Origin: Pisolithus tinctorius
Taxonomy: Eukaryota > Basidiomycota > Agaricomycetes > Boletales > Pisolithaceae
Assembly (NCBI GenBank): GCA_024663395.1
Contig: JANFAH010000040.1
Coordinates: forward strand, 248,001-312,000
Direction of reading: 5' to 3'
DNA: 64,000 nt
Below are positions 44,656-55,697 of the stretch, one piece after another (positions within the stretch are counted from its first letter, which is position 1; each line of letters opens with the position of its first letter). A program made the translations under genes and the position numbers. The notes below the pieces were generated by a model. The model was not told where the DNA came from. It searched no databases and was given only the letters and a program-made list of their open reading frames with translations.

Positions 44656-45437
44656 ATGGGAGCCACACGCACTGCGAGGAAGCAAGATAAGCAACACGCA
44701 GCCACTGAGCGCTGGCTATCAAAGCCGGGGTACGGAATATTTTTATTACCTCCCTTTATACTGTATATAACTCATGTTTTCAGAGTGCGAGAAGAGCAGA
44801 GGGAGAAAGCAAGACTTCGTGCTGCCAGGTAGGTCGGCCGGTACGATTGATCCTGTCTATCAATGGTGATCGATCTACACTCGTAGGAACAGGACCAAGT
44901 AAGCACCTTCTCCAGATATTTCGACATATTAACTCTGTTATTAGGAAGCTTGTCACAGAGAGTGAAGATACCACCTGCAACCCAACACCAACCAGCGCAG
45001 TTGGAGCATCCCCAGACCCAGAGCCCAACTCGTACCTACACCCTTCGGCACTTTTGGAACCCCCTCCACTCGAGAAGGTCAGGCAACTCATCACCGACTG
45101 GCAATCTGAATGGGGCACAGAGTCAACATGGCCGAAGAAGTTCCATGATCAACTTAGGCATGCACAGGGCAGGGGCCGACTTGCAACTGACTCGTTCTTT
45201 TCACAATGTGAGGCCCACGTTGAAGAAGGGAGACGGCTTGTTTGGATTTTGAGGAATATTGCACACAAAGGTTTCAGGGGTATGGGGTACAGAGCTGCAG
45301 ACTTGTACGAACAAGTGTTTGACTTGCTCACATCTTTATTGACTGAACTACACTTTTTCGAAGTCAAATTAGACGACTATGCACCTATATCCCCCTTGTC
45401 TCGAATCTCCGAAGCTCGTTACTACTTTACTGTCTAG
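44656..45437 (+). CDS. KDZ passenger gene 2, small basic-region protein (207 aa)
   Basis: Exons 44656-44729, 44784-44828, 44887-44898 and 44945-45437 join in frame to 208 codons. All introns are GT-AG (46-58 nt), and one exon is only 12 bases. The N-terminus is strongly basic: MGATRTARKQDKQ, then REEQREKARLRAARNRTK, resembling a short DNA- or RNA-binding helix. The C-terminal half is acidic to neutral with LRNIAHKGFRGMGYRAADLYEQ. I do not recognise a named family, though REKARLR-type leaders recur near KDZ elements. It lies head to head with passenger gene 1, sharing about 740 bp of upstream sequence. Confidence 0.65.
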
Positions 45438-46091
45438 CCCGTTCGTCATACAAACTACGTCTATATATTCCTCGCCTGATATCTGAAGTGTCAGCTCCCT
45501 CAACTCCCCCCTTGTCCGGGGTCTCGCTATTACCTCTCTATGTAGTACTTTTGCATACAATTCATGTCTAAACATTCCCGCGCTTGAAATCTGGTTTGTA
45601 AAATTAGTGATTCAAATTACCGGAGACGTGTATTGGGTTGTGGTGATAGCGAACATGATAGCGAATCCGTTCGCTATCAGAGAGTATTCACTACCGGTAT
45701 CTTCGAAAACATACCCTATCGGCGTACGCGTGACGCCTTTGCCATCGTTAGCTCATATACTATCTAGCGGTCATTGTCCAATACCTGGACATTACATGAT
45801 ATATTGTGGAAATTGCATAGCACTGATTTACCTTATCGAATTCCTCAATGTCACGTGGACACAAATGTTGGGTCACAATGTGTAGACTACAATACACTCA
45901 TTCACACACTACACTGTGTTCATGCAACACTGGCATGTACAATCACCAATGTCGTGTGTGCACCAATTTCGGGTCACAGTGTAGACTACAGTATGCTCAT
46001 TCACATATATGATCACCTAAGACTTCAATTCAAGATGTTGTGGTCATTGATAGTAGTAAAGGACATGATTTCGGTAGTAACTACTAAGTAT
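45438..46091. other. Spacer inside the KDZ element, no supported gene
   Basis: It separates passenger genes 2 and 3, which converge here. It contains imperfect direct repeats (TCATTCACA...CACTGT, GGTCACA...GTGTAGACTACA at about 45861-45899 and 45971-46004). Confidence 0.5.
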
Positions 46092-46953
46092 TCACAGTGG
46101 ATGAAGACGGGGTAGCATCGCTGTTACAATTAATAAAACGACCTTTTGGAAAGGGCAAGAAACCCACCAGGTCTTAGTGCGGCCGAGTTGAACTGAGCCA
46201 AACAGATCTGACAGGTCGTCCACTTCAGCCCAGTAGGATTGTTCGCCTTCACTGAGAGCGGGCGAGGGCGTACGTGGTGCCGTGGGCCAGAAGGGCCCAC
46301 CAGGGATCGGGATCGTGCGCAGTTCGCCATTGTTATATGCGGCCGTATAATCCGCAAGGGCTCGCTGGAAGGTCTTACACTTGTAGTGAACTGCGCCACT
46401 GACGTCGAGAACCCGCAATGCAGCATCTTTCCTATGGGTTCGAGATTGAGCTGAACAGAGGATAGACAAAACAAATAATACCATGTATAAAATATGCCAA
46501 CCTCTTGCCTGACGATAACGAGGTAAAACCCTTCAGGTGGGGAAGTTGGCCGCGGGACATCCGATGGGTGGGGAATGACACTGCTGTGAGACGTGGATGC
46601 ACGAGGTACTGAAGGGGGGAAGGCTGAACCAGATTGTGACTTGAGAGTGGATTGCAGGGTGCTTGAGGCCGATGGTGGGGTAGTGGTAGAGCCAGTAATT
46701 GTTGCCGACGGACTACATTTTCGAGGACTCCTAAGAGTGGTCCTGGTAACATGACTACGTTTCACCACGGTTTTGACCTTGGTTTCTGTAGTCCCTTCAC
46801 GAGTAGTCTTGGTCGTTGTGATACACGTGATCGTCTCCTCCGTATCTTGCTCTGTAGATCGTGCTATCTGCCAGCTACCATCATCTAACAAGATGTAAAA
46901 TCCTAGATAAAAAAAAATAAGTCTTCTGTCCTACCTTCGACGCTCAACACCAT
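46092..46953 (-). CDS. KDZ passenger gene 3 with RNase H1 N-terminal (viroplasmin-like) domain
   Basis: Exons 46953-46935, 46902-46482 and 46431-46092 join in frame to 260 codons; the introns are 32 nt (short, less certain) and 50 nt. A Thr/Ser-rich N-terminal half (TTTKTTREGTTETKVKT) precedes a hybrid-binding domain at about residues 140-190: GFYLVIVRQEVGIFYTW, then LDVSGAVHYKCKTFQRAL. This matches the FYVVxxGRxPGIYxSWxE...VxGxxGAxxKxF pattern of the RNase H1 N-terminal domain, which binds RNA-DNA hybrids. No RNase H catalytic domain follows; the tail is acidic. It is divergent from the transposase, with only 165 bp between starts, so a shared promoter is likely. Confidence 0.72.
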
Positions 46954-47118
46954 GGTAAGACAAGCTTGTGGGTCAGTGCTAAGGACAATACTCAAGGACA
47001 GGAGTGCGAATGCTAGCGACGGCAGATAAGTTTGCAATAAGTCTTGACAGCGTGGTAACGTCACGTGGTCTTGGTGAGGATAGGTCCCACTCAATGGCAT
47101 GAAGCATGGAAGCCAGTC

Positions 47119-50100
47119 ATGGCAGGGGGAGCAGCGCGTCGTCACTCCCACAGATGCAGAAGCTTGACATCCTCGCGAATATGTCGGGTCCAGACCAAAG
47201 TTCACCAATCTGCAGGAGTTACGCGAACTCTCCATGAATTGGCAGGTCCAAGAAAAATCGCTGAACGGGCTGCACGTGTGGCAGAATGCAAACAAGAGTG
47301 ACTAAGAGGTACATTTTTGTTACGGTTAACAAAAAAGGCTCACTTTCGATAGAGATGACTGTGACCGAGAAGCATGCGCTTGAGGCGCTGCGAGATCCGG
47401 CGTTGAACAACTCAGTCGGTGAGGCCACAGACGACGGATACGAAAGTGATGAGTATGGCGCAATGGTCCTGGACGGAACGGAGCCACTTGATGTCAGTCA
47501 TGCTGGTGGTGAGTTTCAAGAACTCACCAGCAGGTTATTGGGAGAATTCTGGAAAAGGTTAGAATTAACAGGGACCAAGTAATAATAACTGACTGTGTTC
47601 AGCGCTTCTCAGAAGATCGGGGGGAAACGCCCAGATTATCGTATGTTCTGGGATCGTACTGCTAAACGGACGGCTGCATTCAATGTGCAAATGGGTGCGA
47701 TGGTGGAAGCTTACATGGCCTGGTCCTTGATCCGGAAGGGTGCGAGTGGACGGGGATTTTTTGATTCGGATGAGCGACGTACACGGGAAGAACAGCAGAG
47801 GAGCGACGGCGTAGACACCAGGCTACTCAGTGTACTGGTGTTAGACGTCTTCTGTAAGTCAATCCGACTGTAGTACACGTGCGGATACTCACAGCATAGT
47901 AGGCGCTGAGAAGACTTCTATAACTGTAGGGCCTACTGATCGTTACCTAACTTCAGCTCTCGTGCGCCACGGTCTAATCCCGTGCTCTCCCATTACCCCC
48001 AAGGTCGCCATTACAGTGCAAGCTCTTGACCTGTACCACACTGTTCGTCAACGTTGCCCCCATCTTTCCATCCAGGGATACGTCAAATCACTCTGCGATA
48101 TACACGGGGTTTGCAATTAATATATATTCCGAGGTACCTGAACGCTAACCCTTGACCATCCAGGTCCCATTTCACAATCACCGCTCACATCAATTTTCCA
48201 TCGTGCTCGACGTTTACTTGCAAATTTTAGCACTCGTCTCGAACCTTGTGCACCAGGCACTGCAGCGCGATCAACCTGACTGGCGGCTCAAGCACGGCTG
48301 TCCTTCTTGTACTTACGAATTGCAGGACGAACCGACAATGCAATTCAAGATGCTATTTGCTCAGGACGGGAATGACTCTCTCAAGAGAGTGGCGACCAGG
48401 GTACTGGATGGCAACCTCGATGATGCTTCCCCTCTTACCCTTCTCATCCTATGCTGGAGGGTGCGTTTCATCATGAACAATATCTGACCCATGATTTTGT
48501 CGAGAAATTTGCATCCGGACGGCAGACAGGTCACAGCATCGTTGCGGAGGTGAGAAGTTGTTCTGTTTGCGTTTATTTTCTAGACTTCTTTCTGCATGAT
48601 AGGATGGTGATGGGAACCTTTGTGCGGAGCGCTGGAAAAACATGAAGGACAGTGCTACACAAAAAATGTGGAGCGTATTTGACGAAACAGGAGTCTTCAT
48701 AGCAGTCTGTTGGCATGGCTTCTGCCTGCTTATCGCAGATATGGTACAAAGTGGCGAACAGTACGTAGACTACTTAGAAAGCCCTACTTGCAAACTCACT
48801 CATACACAGGTCCAAGTACGCGCTCGCAGTGACGTCCAAACTCCTCGACGCGTTTGGTTCAGATTTGAGCAGTGGATATGACATCGGCTGTCGATTCAAG
48901 ACCACTCTAGCATCTAGCGTCCTGGGCGAGCGTGCACGATCACTCAACTATACGTCTCTTGTTAATGCGTTCCACGGCCACGCTCATAACAGGCTATGTC
49001 AGTTAGACAACCTCACAACCTACGTCGAAGGTCTCGGACTTGAAGATCTCGAAGGTTGCGAGAGGGCTTTTTCAAAGAGCAATGCCCTTGCACCGTCTAC
49101 TCGATACGCATCAATTTTTCACAGAAGGCAGGCAATTGCGTGCTATTTTGAACACAATGATGAACTGGAAGTGTATGCAAATCTCAGTAAGTAATTAACC
49201 TTACCCATCTCGACATATCTAATCCTAAGCAGCAAAGTTCTTACTGAATAACTACAAACAAGCCCTTGATCTTCTTTCTAATGGCCGCTTGACCCTCGAA
49301 CAGCTGATGCGCGAGCTAGGAGTAAGCGACCCTGATACCTTTAAGCTTTGGTTGGATGAAGAACGTGAATATCTCGGGTCCCTCCTGTGTGAGCCTGTGG
49401 AAGAAACGCTGCAGATGGAATATTGGCAACGGCTTGTAAATCTAGCTGGGAGCAGGTAGGCACTATTACATAGAGAGGTTAGCGTTCTGACTATCAGTAA
49501 ATTTAGCAAACACCTCGAGTTGATCCTATCTACATGGACTGTCATTATGGCTAACAATGCAGTGTCCCCTCGGAGTGATAGCAGTGCGACAAGGAAAGCG
49601 GAGACCGTGTGCCGCCATGCCCAAGAGAACTACGAAAAGGACTTGAAGGCTGTACAGGAGCTCGAGGGATGCCTCGAGATAACATGCCGCTGGGTACCAG
49701 AGGACGAGGAATGGCAGGCGGCAGCCCGCCTGGTCGCCAATCGAAAATATCAACAGGCATTGGATAACGTTGAGCGATTGGTTGTGTCAAGGATCTTCAA
49801 GCTGTCAAAGATGAACCAGTCTGGCACTGGTAAGTCCACCTTAGTCGAATTTGTATCGCACTGACGATTGCAGGCTATAAACTTCGTAAGCACATTGGCA
49901 AGGCCTTGCAAACATGCTCAGCTGCCATCCGGGCTGCCCTCTCCCAATATAATGCTGCAGCCAAAGTCCTCAGCCATCGAACACTGGAATTTGAGGAGGT
50001 TGTTGAGTATGCATTCCTAGCTGACTTTGATCTTCTCAGAGATACGCGGAAGGACATATCAACCCACCCGTGGGCGTCACCCACTGCCCGCCTCGCCATA

Positions 50101-50559
50101 AACATGTATTTCAAGTTATGCCAGGCTGAGGAAGAAGTGGTTCGCCTGAATGTGGAGATTCGTCGTGTTGTTACATATCTTATTGACGAAGACCGCTACC
50201 TCCGGGCTTGTGAAGCCCTCTACCAGGATACCAACCCCGCGCTTGCATACCAAATTTCTAGGTACTGTGCCATCCGCTCCTGATTCACCCCATTGCACCT
50301 CCGTACCCTTGAAAAAATATCCCATCTCCCTGGATTCAGGGGTACCCTAACCCCTGGCATTAGTGTATCACGTGGCCCAGGGGATAGCGCACATGTCCCG
50401 CAGCGGGTCCCTATACAGTCCATATTGTCATCCCCACCTATTTGTACAGATGATGGCGAAGAGGAGGCCGATGAAGACCTTGACGATGATCATGGGGATG
50501 ATTTGGAGGAGCAATGCGAGGCATTGCAGCATATCCTAAGTGTTACTACGGACACATAA
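47119..50559 (+). CDS. KDZ transposase, about ten introns
   Basis: From ATG 47119 the N-terminal exon has ELAGPRKIAERAARV and is spliced to TEKHALEAL. Further exons carry RTAAFNVQMGAMVEAYMAW, LVRHGLIPCSP...ALDLYHTV, then MLFAQDGNDSLKR (first catalytic Asp region), CAERWKNMK, SGYDIGCRFKTTL (second Asp), FHGHAHNRLCQL and EDLEGCERAFSKSN (Glu). A long C-terminal helical region and an acidic tail end at TAA 50557-50559. These blocks are diagnostic of the RNase H-fold KDZ family. Introns are 45-85 nt and mostly phase-consistent. A frame change near 48420-48450 may be a short unrecognised intron or a frameshift, so activity is uncertain. Confidence 0.85.
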
Positions 50560-50639
50560 GTAGATAAATTACTTAAATGTCCTTGCATCAGTTGACTTTG
50601 GCGAGAATATGGGATTTCATGTGACAGGGCACTAGTTGC

Positions 50640-51429
50640 GTATGAATACTACATGTTCGTGAAATTCCGATGTTTGTGCGTTGTGTAGTTGTTGAGATAT
50701 GCAAGCTTGCTGTCGACAACAGCAACGAGAGGTGTCGGGGATGACACGTCACGTGCGTGGGAAGTACGGGTGGGCGTTGATGACAAAGCCCAGTGCGACG
50801 CGGCACCACTCTGGTAGCTTAGTACTTAGTATCTAGTGGTAATTAATAATATGTTACAGAATGCTAGCTAGACATGAGTACTATACGGCCGTGAAAGTCC
50901 GATGTTTGCACGTTGTGTAGTTGTTGAGATATGCGAGTTCGCTGTCGGCAATGGCGACGAGAGGTGTCGGGGATGACACGTCACGTGCGTGGGAAGTACG
51001 GGTGGTGTGTTGATGACAAATCCTAGTGCGACGCGGCACAGCTCTGGTAGCTTAGTACATAGTATCTAGTGGTAATTAATAATATGTTACAGAATGCTAG
51101 CTAGACATGAGTACTATACGGCCGTGAAAGTCCGATGCTTGTACATTGTGTAGTTGTTGAGATATGCGAGCTCGCTGTCGACAACGGCGACGAGAGGTGT
51201 CGGGGATGACGCGTCACGTGCGTGGGAAGCATCGGCGGGGCGCTGATGACAAATCCCAGTGCGCCTGGTGTGGCTCAGGTAGATTAGTGGCTCTTAATCT
51301 TTTTAAGTACTCTACGATATTCAATAATTATTCATTGAGGGGGAAAACACCTCAAATGCCTCGTCTTAGACCGACATCAAAACAGCAATGTTGTGTCTAA
51401 TTAGATTATATAAGTGGGAGTATCAGGTG
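50640..51429 (-). repeat. Right terminal inverted repeat of the KDZ element
   Basis: Mirror of 40908-41690 with the same three-unit array. The outer roughly 560 bp differ from the left repeat at only a handful of sites. An outward-facing TATATAA lies at about 51405, 25 bp inside the end. Confidence 0.93.
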
Positions 51430-52970
51430 GCAAGCAAGTAAGTCAAAACCGACACCGATCAACCCGATAATAAAACATCCTACTTAACGAAATATCCAGG
51501 TTCTTCGTCCTTGGTGTTGGTACTGCGAGCGTGAGTTTGAAGATGAAAAAGGTCAGCCTACTCGTCTGGCGTCTGCTGTGTGCCGCTCACTGATGCCTTC
51601 CAGTCCTCATGCATCAAAAGGCGGAACACTTCAAGTGTGGCATGTGTCCTCGCCGTCTGAATACCACCGGTGGTCTTGCAGTTCACATTCAGCAAGTGCA
51701 CAAACTCGAACCAGAAAAGTGCGCAGTCGTGTTCCTATCTATCCTTCCATCTTACTGATCCTCCTCAGCCTACTTCGAATCGAGAACGCATTGCCCGGTC
51801 GAGACGGCTATGAAGTGGAAATCTTTGGTATGGAAGGTATTCCTGCACCTGACGTCGCAGACTATAAACGCCGTAAGGAAATCGAACTTGGCCTCGCTGC
51901 GGGTTCCATTTCCCAACCCCAACCAAAGCGTCCCAAGATCGACAACCGACCTCTTTCGGAGGATGAGCTGCGTGCCCAGTTGGAAGCCCACAAGGCACTC
52001 ATGGGTGCATCGAGCGATGCACCGGCTGCTGCTCCTGTTCCAGAGGCAACTGCTACAGTTTACAATGCCGCTCCCACCGCATATGCTGTGCCACCTGCTC
52101 CTACTCCTGGCATCACCCCTCTAGGTGCATCGCCGCCTCCTGGGCTTCCCGGCATTTCTCCGCCACCGTCCATGCCCGGTGTTCTCCCTCCAGGGCCTTT
52201 GCCCGGCGTCCCTCCAATGGCTTCTCCATTCCGCGGTATGCCCGGATTCCCTCCCGGGTATGTCTTGTCATGTGGCTTTTATCGTTGTGCATAGCTAATT
52301 CTATTTTCCAGTCCCCCACCCCCTAGCTTCCTTATGTCACCTCCTGGTCTGCTGCTAGCACCTGGAATGTTTCCCTCAGGTGCACCACCATTCCCTCGCA
52401 GCGTTTCCCGTCCGCCTCTTCCACCGCCCACCAGGGTTCTCTCCCTCCCGCCGCCACAGCACCGCAACCACCGACGGTGTCTCTTTCACCGCCACTTGTA
52501 CTTTCCAATCCTGCTTTCGAGCAGACGTGTGGTCCTTTCAAGAAGACCGACCTGAAATATCTGGATCCCAGCTTCTCCTCAGTATGTACTGCGTTTTTCA
52601 CTCTAACAGCGTCTGTTTTGGCCATGGCTTGCTCACCGCTCCACTCTTTCCCCCCTTGTCCTTGTGCATATTGGAAGAGAAGTGTGTGCGCACTGCGAAG
52701 CACCGCTTTGCCAGCGATGCAACGAATAGGACACCATCACAAGATCAAATGCCCAGTGGCACGGAAGAGTGTCGCAGGATGAAACGTGCTCGCGCAGAGG
52801 ATTTCCTCTACCTATATACGCGCATACACACGCTTACCAACGAAAGCGGTGTGGGGGACATGGTGTTTGGTCAATCTTGTTTGGCCATGATGGGTCATTT
52901 TGTGCGAGTCTCCTTGTTCTCTTTCGTTTTATCTTTCCAGCTAGGCTTGGTCTGTTGCAACGGGTGGTGA
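51430..52970 (+). pseudogene. BuGZ/ZNF207 homologue, intron 1 and exons 2 onward
   Basis: The second GCAAGCAA copy is followed at once by the intron 1 donor GTAAGT. Exon 2 (51500-51551) and exon 3 (51604-51718) give RPWCWYCEREFEDEK, then HQKAEHFKCGMCPRRLNT and GGLAVHIQQVHK, the paired zinc fingers of BuGZ. Exon 4 (51769-52257) gives LPGRDGYEVEIFGMEGIP and a long Pro/Gly/Met-rich region typical of the family, which binds microtubules and Bub3 in animals and spliceosome parts. A later segment, FKKTDLKYLDPSFSS, then KRARAEDFL, resembles the fungal C-terminus. Between 52390 and 52470 the frame must change without an obvious intron. The 3' end is unresolved. The promoter and ATG are 10.5 kb away across the transposon. 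Confidence 0.85.
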
Positions 52971-53688
52971 TCATAAGTGTTGGGAATGGTAACGGTATGG
53001 AAAAAAAGAGTCGGTTGGTGGAAAGAAACTTACCGGTCCGTCCCATCCAGCTACCTCATACGAGCGTCCACACTCATGGCTTCCTTTTTCCCTATCACAT
53101 ATTCCACCCATCACCATTGCCCTTGTGTGCGATGCACCCAACGTCCTATGCGCTGGAAATTGGTACAGTGGGGGTTGCGGTTCTCGGTGCGTCGCCTGTC
53201 CTCATACTGTTCTCTTGACCATGCTTCCCTCTCCCTTCCCTTTCATCTCGCACACAAACTCTCCCAAGCTCCTCTCTCATTCTGCATTATCCTGCTGCAT
53301 TATCCTGCGACGGTATCAGAACACTTATACAAACGGACACAGAACAGGTTTGCCTACACATGTGGTCGATCATCTTTTTCTCGTTCAATCTCGCTTTCTA
53401 TTTCATCTATACGTTTTCTTTACCTGCCCACTTTGAAAATCGCAAGTTACGGCAAACAGATGCCAACGGGGATCAAGGTTGATGTGAAGATATGTTTTGT
53501 TGTTGTATGAGTGTGCGTTTGGGCGAGTGGGAGTCTGGTCGAAAGACAGGTGGGAGCCAAGTCAAGCAGCTATCACCGTGTGCCACACTACCGATGGAAG
53601 TATCCTACAGTATATTGGAGTCTTTGTTATACATTTACCAGCAATACATGTGTGGTTATGCAGCTACATGAGGTACGAAGGTCCGAGT
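52971..53688. other. Intergenic, no supported gene
   Basis: Several Ser/Leu-rich ORFs overlap on the plus strand, but none has motifs or splice-consistent extensions. It is probably the BuGZ 3' flank. Confidence 0.45.
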
Positions 53689-54342
53689 TTACGGAGTAGA
53701 GATCGTGCTGCGAGACTCTCGGTAATTAGGAAACTCCCCACTTCGGATGAAGATATACTTTTCCTGGGCGGCGACGTCACCGACAAATGTCGTACCGCTG
53801 GTCGCAAACCCACAACGCCTACTTGTAGATTCGACGACGGTGTGGAACTGGTTGAAATTGCAACTGTGGCTAGGAGGTGCTGGAATGGAATGGGTCAAGG
53901 TTCGTCGTGGGGTGGGCCCCCTGTAAGGCGATGGGTTGTTGGTGAGGGTAACTGACTGGCTTTGCACTGGGAGTGTCAGCTGGCGTTGAGGAAGTATAAG
54001 TGAACGATTTGGTGTACCGGGCCCAGAGTCCGGTGACCCATGTGAAATCGAAAACCGCTTCTCCCTCATTTCTGGGTCCATAATGGGCAGTACCAATGGT
54101 TGTGCCGAAGAGGGAATAACTTTAGGCGAGCCCACGGTGTCAGGTATCCGAGACTGCATATACACCACAATGGCAAAGTAGACGAAATAGAAACATGTTA
54201 AATCGGATACGCAACAAGTTGCAGGTAGACACCGATTACAGATGGCTGGAATGATCCAGCATGCCATGGCAGTGTGTGCATTCAGGAGCTTGCATATGCC
54301 CATGTCGTCGGCAGCTGGCCGGGGGAACTGTGTGAGGTACAA
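53689..54342 (-). CDS. Hypothetical membrane protein fragment
   Basis: An open minus-strand frame of 217 codons with a likely membrane helix (LTCFYFVYFAIVVYM, about residues 48-62) followed by a Ser/Pro-rich soluble tail ending SRSTISTP. The start is not an ATG context I trust, and upstream frames (54525-54343) contain probable earlier exons. Agaricomycetes have many multi-span membrane proteins with this kind of tail, but I see only one helix and cannot assign a family. Confidence 0.35.
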   Translation of the reverse strand: MYLTQFPRPAADDMGICKLLNAHTAMACWIIPAICNRCLPATCCVSDLTCFYFVYFAIVVYMQSRIPDTVGSPKVIPSSAQPLVLPIMDPEMREKRFSISHGSPDSGPGTPNRSLILPQRQLTLPVQSQSVTLTNNPSPYRGPTPRRTLTHSIPAPPSHSCNFNQFHTVVESTSRRCGFATSGTTFVGDVAAQEKYIFIRSGEFPNYRESRSTISTP

Positions 54343-54525
54343 TTATCGAGGGCACGGCAACGCTGCGTACTTTGATCCGGGCGTTGAATCTGGGGACTCC
54401 AGTACCTGAAAGCAACAGCAGCACCTGGTGATGATCTCAGGATACACTCTACACTGCGCTGATACCACACACCTGTCTGCAGAACAAATATCAACGAGAG
54501 ACGCGTGGCATCTAGCTATATTCAA

Positions 54526-55697
54526 AACTCAAGTATCAATCTACGAAACATCAGTCAGCACAACCACGTGGAAAACAGGCCTGCTTACGACTCACAAGAC
54601 AGGTAGGAAGAAGATGGTCACTGTGTTCGTGAGTATGAGCAGGAACGTCAACGATTCTGATACGGCAATTCAGCCGTTTCAAGTGCGGACGATTTTGTCA
54701 GGGAACATACGGGAAGTGGTGTCTCAGATGTTCCAGCGAGTGAATATCTGGACGTATAAAGGCATTAGCTAGACCAGGGCCAGAAAGACGATGCAGGCTG
54801 AAACAAATGCATGAACGTACGACGGGTTGGATATCACTAGACTACGCACCGAATGCGATGGAGCTAACTATGAAGAACGTAGGAAAAGAATCCAAAGACA
54901 TGGCGAAGTCATGAAATGGATGATCTTCCGGCGATCAGCGTAAAGGAGAGGACGCCTGGACGGGCGGTGGTGACGAGGAGAGGGAAAGCCATGCATCCGA
55001 GTCGTCTTGTGCCTTTGTTCGCTCTCTGCAATAACCATTAACGAAGACGTGTTTTGTTGTATTTGGACAACAAAGACGAACAAGTAGCCCCTGAATCCAC
55101 TTGTGTTTCGTTCAGTTAGTAGAGCTGGTGGACCTAATAAGAAGACATGTCATAGAGGAGAAGTGCTAGCTAAGCTCGAAGATCACCGTTGGCTGTACTA
55201 CAACGGAGGGTCTGCCAGCCAGAGAACCGTGGCTTGTATTCACTAACTGCTGAAGGGTAAAATACCAATAGCCCTCTGGGCGCCCCTGGACGCACTTGGA
55301 CGACCACGTGATGTGAAGGTAAACATATTTTCGTAGGTGTATATATATAATCAAAACAACTCTAGGTACACATGTCTTTTAAAATTATTAACGAAGTTGG
55401 TGGAAGAATGTCAGTGGAGGCTCTAGAATGGGTGTAGAATGTCGCTGTTGAAAGGCAGATGTTGATAAAAGCACTAACCCACCCCTCACAAATCAATATC
55501 GAAGCAGGCTGGAAGAATGTCGGTTCTGTGTGAAATGATGCCAGGCAGTAGTCTAAGAAAGTCACAGGAGGCATAACAATGGTCTGTAGGATGGCGTTTA
55601 TGGAAAGGCAGATGTTTACGATGTTTTTAGTTCGGATGGAACATAACAAAGCTGTAGAAGGGTTTGAGTCGGAGCTACATGACGGGAAACGAATGGC
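54526..55697. other. Intergenic, no supported gene
   Basis: Contains a weak direct repeat of about 150-bp spacing (GAAAGGCAGATGTT at about 55455 and 55605; TGGAAGAATGTC at about 55402 and 55511). No conserved coding sequence. Confidence 0.45.

Larger units (their letters stand above)
40908..51429 (+). mobile_element. KDZ (Zisupton-type) DNA transposon, 10,522 bp
   Basis: The ends are inverted repeats starting CACCTGATACTCCCAC, flanked by GCAAGCAA at 40900-40907 and 51430-51437. Zisupton-type elements make 8-bp duplications, as here. Long terminal inverted repeats (about 0.8 kb) enclose a KDZ transposase (47119-50559) and three further genes: 42045-43914 minus, 44656-45437 plus and 46092-46953 minus. 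The two terminal repeats are nearly identical, so insertion is recent. It disrupts the BuGZ gene at the exon 1/intron 1 border. Confidence 0.95.

Noticed and set aside
46438..46490. GC-AG intron in passenger gene 3
   Set aside because: A normal GT-AG intron (46432-46481) keeps frame and restores the domain, so no unusual splice is needed.
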